Part shown: positions 35,201-42,917 of the stretch, piece by piece
How the letters are laid out: the number at the start of each line of letters is the position of its first letter
How positions within the stretch are numbered: position 1 is the first letter of the stretch
Assembly (NCBI GenBank): GCA_963628435.1
Contig: CAVGEY010000010.1
Location: forward strand, 10,828-74,827
DNA: 64,000 nt
DNA from: CAKSQF01 sp963628435
GTDB lineage: Bacteria > Bacillota > Clostridia > Oscillospirales > CAG-272
Direction of reading: 5' to 3'
Position numbers and translations under genes: made by a program
The notes under the pieces: model-generated
What the model was told of the DNA's origin: nothing
The model's database searches: none
Seen by the model: only the letters and a program-made list of their open reading frames with translations

Positions 35201-35805
35201 AATCCGATTGTCCCGAATCTTTTTCGGATAAACAACAGATTGTTATTGCCTGTGTTTTAGCTAAAATCACCGAAAGAAAAACTAAGAGCGGAGAAAATAT
35301 CTATATTTTGCATGTCGAAGATAATACAGGCGAAACTGATGTTCTGGCATTCTCAAAATCTTTTTCAAACTTAAGTACCGAAATAAAAACGGGAACCGCT
35401 CTTGTCGTTAATGGCAATTTGTCGGCAAGAGAAAATGAAAACCCGAAAATAATTGCGACAAACATTTCACTGCTTGACGGTTTAGGTGACAATAATATCA
35501 GAAGACACGATAATGTTCAAAATAATTTTGATCACGAAAAGAATAATGAATATACGAAATTATACATAAGAATTGATATGGTTAATTCAAAAATGTATGA
35601 TAAAGTGATGGATATTCTTGACATTTTCGCAAGAAATGACTCCGACAGTAACAAAAATATGCCCGGATATATTAAAGTTCTTCTTTTCGATCAATCTGAA
35701 AAGAAATATATTCCGTATAAAGACAATCCGGTTTATGTAGATGACTATGTGATTAAAGAACTTTCCGCAATATGCGGAGGCTCGGAAAATGTTGTTGCGA
35801 AATAA
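32269..35805 (+). CDS. dnaE: DNA polymerase III alpha subunit, DnaE type
   Basis: C-family replicative polymerase, 1178 residues. An N-terminal PHP domain starts with FVHLHLHSEYSLLDGACK. The palm carries GPGRGSGAGSLVAYLIGIT and the catalytic PDFDIDF motif (404-410), followed by fingers with YGCIIYQEQVMQICRKIA, KAMAKKNSE and FNKSHAAAYSVITY. Further on are a helix-hairpin-helix region and an OB-fold (about 990-1080). Bacillota usually also have PolC; DnaE then works as a primer-extending polymerase. AAAGGAT lies upstream of the ATG. Confidence 0.96.
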   Translation: MSDFVHLHLHSEYSLLDGACKISEIPMAVKSMGQSAVAITDHGVMYGVPKFYKECLKEGIKPIIGCEVYISDTNGSDITADNNLYSSLILLCMNDIGYKNLSYIVSKSFENETNTKPHTDIKILSEHADGLICLSGGFSGRIDYLILNKDIHGAEKFALELKEIFYGECFYLEVQNHGIDGQDEINNELVKISEKYNIPLVATNDVHYISKDDAFIQSVLYSIKKGQKLTDEGCLYNGTDEYYLKSADEMQLLLGKYKTAVSNTKKIADMCNFTFNFGKPIFPDFPIDNGITPGKYLEQLAKEGLENKIADGSIKFDDINTYDIYKSRMIYELLVIGKMKYEQYYLVVWDFVKYAKDNNIPVGPGRGSGAGSLVAYLIGITEIDSVKYNLLFERFLNPQRISMPDFDIDFCYNRREEVVKYVEKKYGRDHISQIITFGTLSPKAAIRDIGRILDISNDYIDKIAKLIPNGNDIPIKELLKHENALNDIYRSDSSAKKLIDICMKIEGMPRHVSIHAAGIVISKDPVCTYLPISRQGSTIITQYDMDTVAEIGLLKFDFLALRYLTVISDAEREIQKSNKDFNIIKIPLDDSKTYKMLSSGQTAGLFQLESSGMRQLLVKLKPTCLEDIMVAIALYRPGPMDSISKYLENRRTPDKITYKVNQLKEILGPTYGCIIYQEQVMQICRKIANFSYGHADIVRKAMAKKNSELLEQERTAFVEGAKSNFINKQYANELFDEMSEFAKYAFNKSHAAAYSVITYRTSYLKTNYPAEYFAALLNSVAGDSAKTSAYISECRTMCIDVLPPDINRSEILFTVENGKIRFGLSAIRAIGEAFAKKIIEERKKENFSSYESFCQRMIKVELTANQAQALVSVGCFDNLGLGRGTLISAYEKIFSAYQNSHKYSIDGQIDIFSNRSEAIKISLNYEIKPDLSDVEKLNLEKNYLGTYLSKKPLDNYQKIINNLCAVSIAQINDSFNRESDCPESFSDKQQIVIACVLAKITERKTKSGENIYILHVEDNTGETDVLAFSKSFSNLSTEIKTGTALVVNGNLSARENENPKIIATNISLLDGLGDNNIRRHDNVQNNFDHEKNNEYTKLYIRIDMVNSKMYDKVMDILDIFARNDSDSNKNMPGYIKVLLFDQSEKKYIPYKDNPVYVDDYVIKELSAICGGSENVVAK

Positions 35806-35840
35806 ATATAATGAAAATTTTGTTGTATTTAATATTTTTG

Positions 35841-35872
35841 TTAACATCTGATTTATATCATTATGTTATAAT
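35841..35872 (+). promoter_or_regulatory. Possible extended -10 promoter of the PBP gene
   Basis: TATAAT (35867-35872) preceded by TG one base upstream. The best -35-like hexamer, TTAACA at 35841, is 20 bases away, so recognition would depend on the extended -10 element. Confidence 0.45.
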
Positions 35873-35929
35873 CTTTCAGAAAGAGTTCCCGGATATAAGA
35901 AATCAACTATAATATTATGAGGTTCAAAA

Positions 35930-38488
35930 ATGCCAAAAGATAAAAATACCGAAAATCAAGTAGAAGAGGCAGTGCATACATCGTTCGCATTATGCCGATC
36001 GGCAGTTTCGATTATTCTCAGCATTTTAATTTCCATTGTCTTGATTGGTGCAATCGCAGGATGCGTTGTTGTGGGAGCATTTGCAATTTATCTTGCCAAT
36101 AATGTTGACAATAACGTAGATGACATTGTTCTTATAACCGAGCAGGGAAGCGGAAATGCCACAAAAATTCTATACTATGATCAAGACGGAAACTTAGTCG
36201 AAGACGAATCACAGCGGCTGAGCAGTGAAGGAAGTTCATATTGGGTTTCCTATGATGACATTCCGGAAAATCTGGTTAATGCATTTGTCGCGATTGAAGA
36301 CAAAAGATTTTGGGATCATAACGGTTTTGACTTAATTACAACAGTAAAAGCGGTCGCAAAATTCTTTTTACCGCTCGGGGAAGGCGGCGGAGGCTCAACA
36401 ATTACCCAGCAGCTGATTAAAAACGTAACCCATAATGATGAGTATACAATTCAAAGAAAAGTAAATGAGATTTTCAAATCGATTGAACTTGAAAAGAAGG
36501 TCGGCGATAAAACCAAAATTATCGAAAGCTATCTAAATGTAATATATCTTTCACAGGGTGCTTATGGCGTTCAAGAAGCAGCACATACATATTTCAATAA
36601 AGACGTCAGTGATTTATCGCTTCTTGAATGTGCGGCAATTGCGGGTATTACTCAAAACCCATCAAAATGGGATCCTGTTACCAATCCGGAAAATAATAAG
36701 TCAAGACGAAATGTAATTCTGACCGCGATGTATTCTCAGGGATTAATAACAAAGTCGGAATATGATGAGGCTTATGATGCTGTTTTAATCCTTGATGTTT
36801 CCAAATCCGAAGTTATAACCACAGGGACAAACTCATGGTATACCGATGCGGTTATAGATGAGGCATCCGAACTACTTGCGAAAAAATACGGCACAAGTAC
36901 TCAAATAGCATCAAAAATGCTTTATTCCGGCGGATATTCAATAATTACAGCGCAAGATAAAGATGTTCAGGCAATACTTGATAAATATTATCAAGATATG
37001 AGCGATACCTCTGTATTGCCGGTTTCAGATGTTATAAATGTCGAATCTGCAATGGTTGTAATGGATCCTCATAATGGAAATATACTCGGCCTTGTAGGCG
37101 GCAGAGGTGAAAAAAAGCAAAATAGAATATTTAATCTTGCAACCGATGCAGTCAGACAGCCGGGATCATCGCTGAAACCGATAGCCGTTTATGCGCCTGC
37201 ACTTCAGGCCGGAATTATAAATTACGGCTCTGTTTTTGACGATATTCCTTATAATTTCGGTACCGTTACGACAGATGAAAACGGAAAAGAAACTTATTCA
37301 AAACCGACAGGATGGCCGCGAAATTCTAATAATGCGTACCGTGGACTGACGACAGTCGAATATGCGATAGCAATGTCCAAAAACACAATCGCGGTACATG
37401 TTTTGGATGCACTCGGCATTAACAACTCATATAATTTTTTGACCGATAAAGTGCATTTGACAACACTTGTCGACTCGGATAAGAACTACGCAGCACTGGG
37501 ACTCGGCGGTCTGTCATATGGTGTAACCTTAAAAGAGCTGACTGCCGCTTATTCAATTTTTTCAAATAATGGTGTTTATACATCATCAAGAACTGTTATT
37601 GAAATTCTTGACAATAACGGTGACACAATTATAAATAATGAACCCCAAAAGGAAATTGTATTAAGCGAAGAGAATGCACAGGTAATGACTAAATTGCTCG
37701 GTCAGGTTATTCATCATTCGGGAGCAACAGCATCAACGAGTTTGAAACCTATCAGTAAACTTGTAGATGTTGCGGGAAAAACAGGTACAACAAATAATAA
37801 CTACGATAAATGGTTTGTTGGTTATACCCCTTATTATCTTGCGGGTATCTGGACCGGTTATGTTGAACAACAAAATATAGGCAGCAAAGTCAGCAACCAA
37901 CATTGCGTGTTGTGGAATAAAGTAATGGTTGATTTGCATCAGAAAGTATTGAAAAATGTCGCAGATGGTAAGGAAACGCTCAAGACATTTGATGATGAAC
38001 TTCTTATAGAAGCAACCTATTGTATTGATTCCGGTAAACTTATAACAGAAGCTTGCGAAGCAGATCCACGCGGAAACAGGTCCGAAGTAGGATATTTTAC
38101 AAAAGATACATTACCCACCGAAGAATGCGATTGTCATGTTTTAGTCAGATATTGCATTGGACATGGTGTAGCGAATGACTCGTGTCCCGAATCTTCCTGC
38201 ACTTATGTCGGGATGCTCAATGTCAAGCGAGTTTTCCCTGTTAATATTTATGTTACCGATGGGCAGTATACTTATACTGATTTGAATGGAGCATTACCAT
38301 ATACATCCGATGGAAATTATCCGTTCTATTGGAATTTGTATATTGCGATTGATAAATATTCAGGCAGAACTTACAGCACCGAAGGTCAATATAACAGATA
38401 TTGCACATTCCATAAAGAAACTGAAACAATTCCCGACGATACCACGGATGTTGAAACAGATGAAGATACTGATTGGGAGAATCCATGA
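35930..38488 (+). CDS. Class A penicillin-binding protein (transglycosylase/transpeptidase)
   Basis: Bifunctional peptidoglycan synthase, 852 residues. One N-terminal membrane helix (about 23-56) leads to the GT51 domain with catalytic Glu123 in AIEDKRFWDHNGFD, GGSTITQQLIKN and YLNVIYLSQGAYGVQEAA. The transpeptidase domain has SSLK with Ser413, the SxN triad in AMSKNTIAV, and KTG at 617-619. The C-terminal 150 residues are Cys- and Thr-rich (CDCHVLVRYC, CPESSC) and end in an acidic tail, an unusual extracellular extension. It is monocistronic or followed by coaE. Confidence 0.93.
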   Translation: MPKDKNTENQVEEAVHTSFALCRSAVSIILSILISIVLIGAIAGCVVVGAFAIYLANNVDNNVDDIVLITEQGSGNATKILYYDQDGNLVEDESQRLSSEGSSYWVSYDDIPENLVNAFVAIEDKRFWDHNGFDLITTVKAVAKFFLPLGEGGGGSTITQQLIKNVTHNDEYTIQRKVNEIFKSIELEKKVGDKTKIIESYLNVIYLSQGAYGVQEAAHTYFNKDVSDLSLLECAAIAGITQNPSKWDPVTNPENNKSRRNVILTAMYSQGLITKSEYDEAYDAVLILDVSKSEVITTGTNSWYTDAVIDEASELLAKKYGTSTQIASKMLYSGGYSIITAQDKDVQAILDKYYQDMSDTSVLPVSDVINVESAMVVMDPHNGNILGLVGGRGEKKQNRIFNLATDAVRQPGSSLKPIAVYAPALQAGIINYGSVFDDIPYNFGTVTTDENGKETYSKPTGWPRNSNNAYRGLTTVEYAIAMSKNTIAVHVLDALGINNSYNFLTDKVHLTTLVDSDKNYAALGLGGLSYGVTLKELTAAYSIFSNNGVYTSSRTVIEILDNNGDTIINNEPQKEIVLSEENAQVMTKLLGQVIHHSGATASTSLKPISKLVDVAGKTGTTNNNYDKWFVGYTPYYLAGIWTGYVEQQNIGSKVSNQHCVLWNKVMVDLHQKVLKNVADGKETLKTFDDELLIEATYCIDSGKLITEACEADPRGNRSEVGYFTKDTLPTEECDCHVLVRYCIGHGVANDSCPESSCTYVGMLNVKRVFPVNIYVTDGQYTYTDLNGALPYTSDGNYPFYWNLYIAIDKYSGRTYSTEGQYNRYCTFHKETETIPDDTTDVETDEDTDWENP

Positions 38489-38512
38489 TTTTGATTATTC
38501 GAGGATTTTGAA

Positions 38513-39106
38513 ATGTTGATTATCGGATTAACCGGAAACAGTGGCAGCGGAAAAAGTTATGTTGCATCACTTTTTGAAAGAAAAGGTATACCATCGATTG
38601 ATACCGATACTATTGTACATCGACTCTACGAAGACAACTCCGATTGCATCAACAAACTTAAATCCGTCTACGGAGATTCGATAATACTTCCAAATGGTAC
38701 CGTTAACAGAAAAGCTCTTGCAGACATAGTTTTTTCCGATTCGGAATATTTGAAAATTCTTAATGAGATTGTTCACAGTTTTGTCAGGTCCGAAGTTCAA
38801 AAAAAACTCAAGGAATTTGTTGAGCAAAATAAAGCTGCGGCCATTATTGACGCTCCTTTACTGTTTGAGTCATATCTAAATAAAGAATGCGATTTGACAA
38901 TAGCGGTTATTGCGGATGAAAAAACAAAAGTAGCAAGAATTGTAGAGCGTGATAAAATCACTTCCGAAAAGGCAATTATGCGCTTAAGAAATCAAAAAAG
39001 TAACGATTTTTTTAAGGAAAAATGTGATTTTATAATTTCAAATAATAAAAGTGATAATCCCGAAGATTATGTGAATCAATTTATCGAAAAATACATATAC
39101 CGATAA
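38513..39106 (+). CDS. coaE: Dephospho-CoA kinase
   Basis: Last step of coenzyme A synthesis: phosphorylates the 3'-hydroxyl of dephospho-CoA. 197 residues with the P-loop GLTGNSGSGKS (5-15), SIDTDTIVHRL, IIDAPLLFES and the lid RIVERDKITSEKAIMRLRNQ. The start at 38513 is preceded only by a weak GAGGA site. It starts 24 bases after the PBP gene. Confidence 0.94.
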   Translation: MLIIGLTGNSGSGKSYVASLFERKGIPSIDTDTIVHRLYEDNSDCINKLKSVYGDSIILPNGTVNRKALADIVFSDSEYLKILNEIVHSFVRSEVQKKLKEFVEQNKAAAIIDAPLLFESYLNKECDLTIAVIADEKTKVARIVERDKITSEKAIMRLRNQKSNDFFKEKCDFIISNNKSDNPEDYVNQFIEKYIYR

Positions 39107-39130
39107 TTTATACAAAATGGAGGAAACAAA

Positions 39131-40522
39131 ATGTTTAATACCGATGAGGAAATAAACGCCCTTAAAGGAAAGATTACGTTCAGAAAGAAGAATGTTTATG
39201 AAGAGCTTACCGATAAACAGGAAAGCGAAATGAATTGTTTTTCTGAAGACTATAAGCATTTTCTTGATTTATCCAAAACAGAAAGGGAAGCCGTAAATCA
39301 GGCTATAGATATTGCGGAAAAATTCGGATTCTCCGAATATAAATTCGGCGATAATCTGTCGGTCGGCGGAAAATACTATTTCAATAATCGCGGAAAAGCA
39401 ATTTATTTATTTGTTATAGGATCCGAAAATATTGAAAACGGTGTCAGAATTTCTGCAGCCCATATAGATTCTCCGAGACTTGATCTGAAGCAGCATCCAT
39501 TGTTTGAAGAAGGAAATATGGGTTTCTTAAAAACACATTACTACGGAGGAATAAAGAAATATCAGTGGACTGCAATTCCGCTTGCAATACACGGAAGAGT
39601 TGTCAAATCCAATGGTGAATATGTCGACATTATTATAGGAGAAAACGATTCGGATCCCGTTTTCTATATCAACGATCTTCTTCCGCACCTTGCCAAAGAT
39701 CAAATGTCCAAATCGCTTTCCGAGGGAATACAGGGAGAAAAACTAAATATTCTAATCGGTTCAAGACCAATATCGGCTAACGGAGATATTAAGCTTGGAC
39801 TGATGAAAATCCTTTATGAAAAGTACGATATTAAAGAAGACGATTTTGTTTCCGCAGAGCTCAGTATAGTACCTGCGTTCAAATCCCGCGATATAGGTTT
39901 TGATCGCTCTCTGGTAGGCGGTTACGGTCACGACGACAGAGTCTGCGCTTATCCCGCTCTTCGTGCAATAGTAGAATCCGAAAATCCTATTCATACTCTC
40001 ATGGTTGTCTTAGCCGATAAAGAAGAAGTCGGAAGTGGCGGTGCAACCGGTATGCAATCGTCGGCTTTTACCGATATACTTGAGGAAATCGCAAAATCAC
40101 AAAATGCAAATTATCATACTGTAATCTCTAATTCAAAATGTCTCTCTGCTGATGTAAACGCCGCATATGATCCCAATTTCGGGGAAGTTTATGAGGCTAA
40201 AAACTCAAGCTTCATAAATGAAGGCGTTGTAATGACTAAATATACGGGAGCACGCGGAAAAAGCGGAACATCCGATGCGTCTGCCGAGTTTGTTGGTTTT
40301 GTCCGTAGTATTTTTGATAAAAATAATATTGTATGGCAAACAGGAGAATTAGGTAAAGTCGATCAGGGCGGCGGAGGAACAGTCGCAATATATATTGCAA
40401 ATAAAAATATCGATGTGGTTGATCTTGGCGTACCGGTTATATCAATGCATTCTCCGTATGAGGTAATTGCCAAAGCCGATCTTTATATGACCTATAAAGC
40501 ATTTTTAGCATTTAACAAATAA
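39131..40522 (+). CDS. M18 family aminopeptidase
   Basis: 463-residue dizinc aminopeptidase of the aspartyl-aminopeptidase type, which forms large dodecamers. Metal and catalytic motifs: ISAAHIDSPRLDLK, GGYGHDDRVCAYPALRA, ADKEEVGSGGATGMQ, SADVNAAYDPN, and the C-terminal VISMHSPYEVIAKADLY. A TGGAGGAAAC site precedes the ATG. Together with PepT and the M42 enzyme it makes three aminopeptidases in 22 kb. A terminator follows. Confidence 0.94.
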   Translation: MFNTDEEINALKGKITFRKKNVYEELTDKQESEMNCFSEDYKHFLDLSKTEREAVNQAIDIAEKFGFSEYKFGDNLSVGGKYYFNNRGKAIYLFVIGSENIENGVRISAAHIDSPRLDLKQHPLFEEGNMGFLKTHYYGGIKKYQWTAIPLAIHGRVVKSNGEYVDIIIGENDSDPVFYINDLLPHLAKDQMSKSLSEGIQGEKLNILIGSRPISANGDIKLGLMKILYEKYDIKEDDFVSAELSIVPAFKSRDIGFDRSLVGGYGHDDRVCAYPALRAIVESENPIHTLMVVLADKEEVGSGGATGMQSSAFTDILEEIAKSQNANYHTVISNSKCLSADVNAAYDPNFGEVYEAKNSSFINEGVVMTKYTGARGKSGTSDASAEFVGFVRSIFDKNNIVWQTGELGKVDQGGGGTVAIYIANKNIDVVDLGVPVISMHSPYEVIAKADLYMTYKAFLAFNK

Positions 40523-40536
40523 TTGTCATTGAAAAT

Positions 40537-40569
40537 AAACTGCGGCACTATTTCTGCCGCAGTTTATTT
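40537..40569 (+). terminator. Terminator after the M18 aminopeptidase gene
   Basis: Stem AAACTGCGGCA / TGCCGCAGTTT with a seven-base loop, then TTATTTT. Confidence 0.8.
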
Positions 40570-40578
40570 TAAGAAATA

Positions 40579-40607
40579 TTGACAAATCGTTTAATAAAGA
40601 TTATAAT
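40579..40607 (+). promoter_or_regulatory. Consensus promoter of the tRNA-Leu transcript
   Basis: TTGACA (40579-40584) and TATAAT (40602-40607), 17-base spacer. Transcription would start within about ten bases of the mature tRNA 5' end. Confidence 0.85.
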
Positions 40608-40619
40608 ATAAGAAAATAT

Positions 40620-40702
40620 GCGGATATGGTGAAATCGGTAAACACGCCGGTCTTAGGAACCGGTGCTTTCGCTTGTGGGTTCGAGTCCCACTATCCGCAC
40701 CA
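40620..40702 (+). tRNA. tRNA-Leu, anticodon UAG
   Basis: Acceptor stem GCGGATA / TATCCGC, anticodon stem CCGGT / ACCGG around the loop CTTAGGA (anticodon TAG at 40654-40656), a class II variable arm, T arm GTGGG-TTCGAGT-CCCAC, and an encoded CCA at 40700-40702. It reads CUN leucine codons. It is a single gene with its own promoter and no other tRNA nearby. The transcript probably continues to the terminator at 40838. Confidence 0.95.
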
Positions 40703-40708
40703 ATAAAA

Positions 40709-40877
40709 CAGCTCTGTCTTGTTATATGCGGTACGATAGTAACCGCAATAATGGGGAATGCGGGGATTATGCTCGGCTGCACGGTATTCGCTACATTATT
40801 GGCGATGATGATTATAGCATCGTAATCCGAAATATGGGAAGACGGTATTTACAAGCTGTCTTCTCTTTTATTTTTTT
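40709..40877 (+). ncRNA. Candidate structured non-coding RNA, co-transcribed with tRNA-Leu; rod-shaped, 6S-like by layout only
   Basis: The 290 bases between tRNA-Leu and pgi hold no credible gene, but the first 160 are more GC-rich than other spacers here and fold on paper into one rod. From outside in the helices are GTCTT/AAGAC (716-720 with 839-843, extendable), ATAT/ATAT (724-727, 832-835), CGG/CCG (729-731, 827-829), TACGAT/ATCGTA (732-737, 819-824), a large asymmetric bubble, CAATAATG/CATTATTG (746-753, 794-801) and GAATGC/GTATTC (756-761, 784-789); offsets add to 40000. A rival local hairpin TGCGGT/ACCGCA (727-732, 742-747) would disrupt the outer arm. It ends at a terminator and has no promoter of its own. 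Confidence 0.4.
40838..40877 (+). terminator. Terminator of the tRNA-Leu / candidate RNA transcript
   Basis: Stem GAAGACGG / GCTGTCTTC (with G-U pairs) and then the T-rich tail TCTTTTATTTTTTT. Its 5' arm is also the 3' partner of the outer helix of the candidate RNA, so the two structures are mutually exclusive. The remaining bases up to the pgi promoter are AT-rich and featureless. Confidence 0.7.
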
Positions 40878-40935
40878 CAATATTGTATAGTTGTTGATAC
40901 ACAATAATAAATTTTATAATTTATATCCAAATCTA

Positions 40936-40964
40936 TTGAAATTACTCATCAAATAGTGTAAAAT
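40936..40964 (+). promoter_or_regulatory. Sigma-A promoter of pgi
   Basis: TTGAAA (40936-40941) and TAAAAT (40959-40964) with 17 bases between, about 30 bases before the start codon. Confidence 0.65.
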
Positions 40965-40993
40965 ATAAAGGCAAATAAAGTGGAGGTATTAGT

Positions 40994-42328
40994 ATGACAT
41001 TAAAATTAAACGACAAATATTTATCCGAATATGTTACAGCTGAAGATTTATGCAAAATTGAACCTGAAGTTAAAAAAGCACATGAAATATTGAAAAGAGG
41101 TACAGGTGAAGGCAATGATTTTCTCGGCTGGATTGATCTTCCCGTAAATTATGACAGGGAAGAATTTGAACGCATTAAAGCGGCAGCGGAAAAAATCAAA
41201 AAAAGCTGCGACGTTTTTATCGTTATCGGAATAGGCGGCTCTTATCTTGGCGCACGTGCCGCAATAGAATTTTGTACGAGTGCAAAATATAACTCGCTGA
41301 AAAAAGAAACCCCCGATATTTATTTTTCGGGCAATGACATCTCAGCATCAAACATGGCCGAACTGCTCTCTATCTGCGAAGGACGCGATGTCTGCATCAA
41401 TGTGATATCAAAATCCGGCACTACAACAGAGCCCGCGATTGCGTTCAGAATATTCAGAGAACTTCTTGAAAAGAAATACGGTAAGGAAGAAGCAAGAAAA
41501 CGTATATTCGTAACAACCGACAAATCACGCGGAAAGCTCAAGGAGCTCTCAAATGAAGAAGGATACGAAACATTTGTTGTTCCCGATGATATCGGCGGAC
41601 GTTATTCTGTTTTGACTCCCGTCGGCCTTCTGCCTATTGCAGTTGCAGGTATAAACATCGACGATATGATGTCAGGTGCCGCAGCAGCACGTGCCGAATA
41701 TACATCAACCGATATTTCAAATAATGATTGCTACAAGTATGCGGCATTGAGAAATATTCTTTATCGCAAAGGTAAATCGGTTGAAATTCTTGCGTCTTAT
41801 GAATCGTCTCTCGGTATGACAGCTGAATGGTGGAAACAGCTTTACGGTGAATCGGAGGGCAAAAATAACAAGGGCATTTTCCCTGCATCTGTTTCGTTCA
41901 CAACCGACTTACATTCAATGGGTCAATTTATTCAGCAGGGAAGTCGAATAATGTTCGAAACAGTAATAGACCTTATCAATTCTTCCGACAGCGTGGTAAT
42001 CCCGTATGACGAAACAAATTCGGACGGTCTTAATTTCATAGCGGGTAAAGATATGCATTATGTATGCAGAACCGCATTTACAGGAACCGCAATAGCTCAT
42101 ACAGACGGCGGAACACCGAATATCGTTATTGAACTTTCGAAGCGCGGTGCATATGAGTTCGGATACCTTGTATATTTCTTCGAGCTTGCTTGCGGAATCT
42201 CCGGATATATGCTCGGAGTTAACCCGTTTAATCAGCCCGGCGTCGAAGAATACAAGAAAAATATGTTTGCACTTCTCGGAAAGCCCGGATATGAAGACCT
42301 GCAAAAAGAGCTTCTCGCCAAAATGTAA
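40994..42328 (+). CDS. pgi: Glucose-6-phosphate isomerase
   Basis: Interconverts glucose 6-phosphate and fructose 6-phosphate. 444 residues, the short bacterial form. Phosphate-binding motifs include IGIGGSYLGARAAIEF and NVISKSGTTTEPAIAFR; further family stretches are DIGGRYSVLTPVGLLPIAV, AEWWKQLYGESEGK and the end segment GVNPFNQPGVEEYKKNMF. A strong GGAGGT site precedes the ATG. It has its own promoter. Confidence 0.97.
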   Translation: MTLKLNDKYLSEYVTAEDLCKIEPEVKKAHEILKRGTGEGNDFLGWIDLPVNYDREEFERIKAAAEKIKKSCDVFIVIGIGGSYLGARAAIEFCTSAKYNSLKKETPDIYFSGNDISASNMAELLSICEGRDVCINVISKSGTTTEPAIAFRIFRELLEKKYGKEEARKRIFVTTDKSRGKLKELSNEEGYETFVVPDDIGGRYSVLTPVGLLPIAVAGINIDDMMSGAAAARAEYTSTDISNNDCYKYAALRNILYRKGKSVEILASYESSLGMTAEWWKQLYGESEGKNNKGIFPASVSFTTDLHSMGQFIQQGSRIMFETVIDLINSSDSVVIPYDETNSDGLNFIAGKDMHYVCRTAFTGTAIAHTDGGTPNIVIELSKRGAYEFGYLVYFFELACGISGYMLGVNPFNQPGVEEYKKNMFALLGKPGYEDLQKELLAKM

Positions 42329-42356
42329 ACAAATTGTTAGAATTGCTCGTCAATGC

Positions 42357-42385
42357 TTGAAATACAATAATTATTAATGTATAAT
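42357..42385 (+). promoter_or_regulatory. Sigma-A promoter of the small P-loop-like gene
   Basis: TTGAAA (42357-42362) and TATAAT (42380-42385) with a 17-base spacer. Confidence 0.75.
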
Positions 42386-42429
42386 ATATCCAACAAGTAA
42401 AAGGGTTTAACCCGAAGGAGTTGTATACT

Positions 42430-42852
42430 ATGACAAACATAATCGTAGGGCCGAAGGGTCACAACAAAACATCTTTACTTATTGACAGAGTTAACGCAGC
42501 TGCTGAAATTTCAAAGGGAAGCGTTATCTGTATTGAAAAGGTGTCTGTTTCGCAATTTCTTGTTTCCAGTAAAGTTCGTTTAATCGACATCGATGAATAC
42601 GAAATAATTTCCTATGATACATTTTACGCATTTATATGCGGACTTATTGCATCAAATTACGATATAACCGATATATTTGTAGATTCTACGTTGAGAATCG
42701 GTGGAAGAGACATGAACGAGCTTGATTCGTTTATCAAAAAGGTAAATGCACTTGGCATGGAAAATGATATAAACTTTACATTTACCGTTTCTTCCGATGT
42801 TCATAATATTCATCCCGAAACAGTAAGTTTGTGCAATACAACGATCGCCTAA
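42430..42852 (+). CDS. Small P-loop-like protein of unknown function
   Basis: 140 residues. Related clostridial proteins have been labelled PilT-like because of a nucleotide-binding start. Here the start reads TNIIVGPKGHNKTSLLIDRV; the P-loop-like GPKGHNKT has Asn where the Gly before the Lys is expected, so nucleotide binding may be weakened. Other conserved-looking stretches are GSVICIEKVS, RLIDIDEYEI and DITDIFVDSTLRIGGRDMNELDSF. It has no membrane segments and is far too short for a secretion ATPase. GAAGGAG supports the ATG at 42430; the longer frame from 42421 uses an unlikely TTG. It is monocistronic with its own promoter and terminator. Confidence 0.75.
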   Translation: MTNIIVGPKGHNKTSLLIDRVNAAAEISKGSVICIEKVSVSQFLVSSKVRLIDIDEYEIISYDTFYAFICGLIASNYDITDIFVDSTLRIGGRDMNELDSFIKKVNALGMENDINFTFTVSSDVHNIHPETVSLCNTTIA

Positions 42853-42861
42853 AAACGATTA

Positions 42862-42903
42862 ATACAAGAAACCGGCACCCAAAAAGGTGTCGGTTTCTTG
42901 TAT
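42862..42903. terminator. Bidirectional terminator between the P-loop-like gene and glnS
   Basis: 18-base stem from ATACAAGAAACCGGCACC with one G-U pair and the loop CAAAAA, between two converging genes. Its T-rich ends serve both directions. Confidence 0.85.
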
Positions 42904-42917
42904 ATAACTATAAAAAA

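Noticed and set aside
40591..40782. Minus-strand frame of 63 codons containing GADSGTRTHKR
   Set aside because: It reads antisense across tRNA-Leu; this peptide is a well-known artefact of translating tRNA genes.
40663..40890. Plus-strand frame of 75 codons downstream of tRNA-Leu
   Set aside because: It begins inside the tRNA, has no ribosome binding site and runs through the structured segment and terminator.
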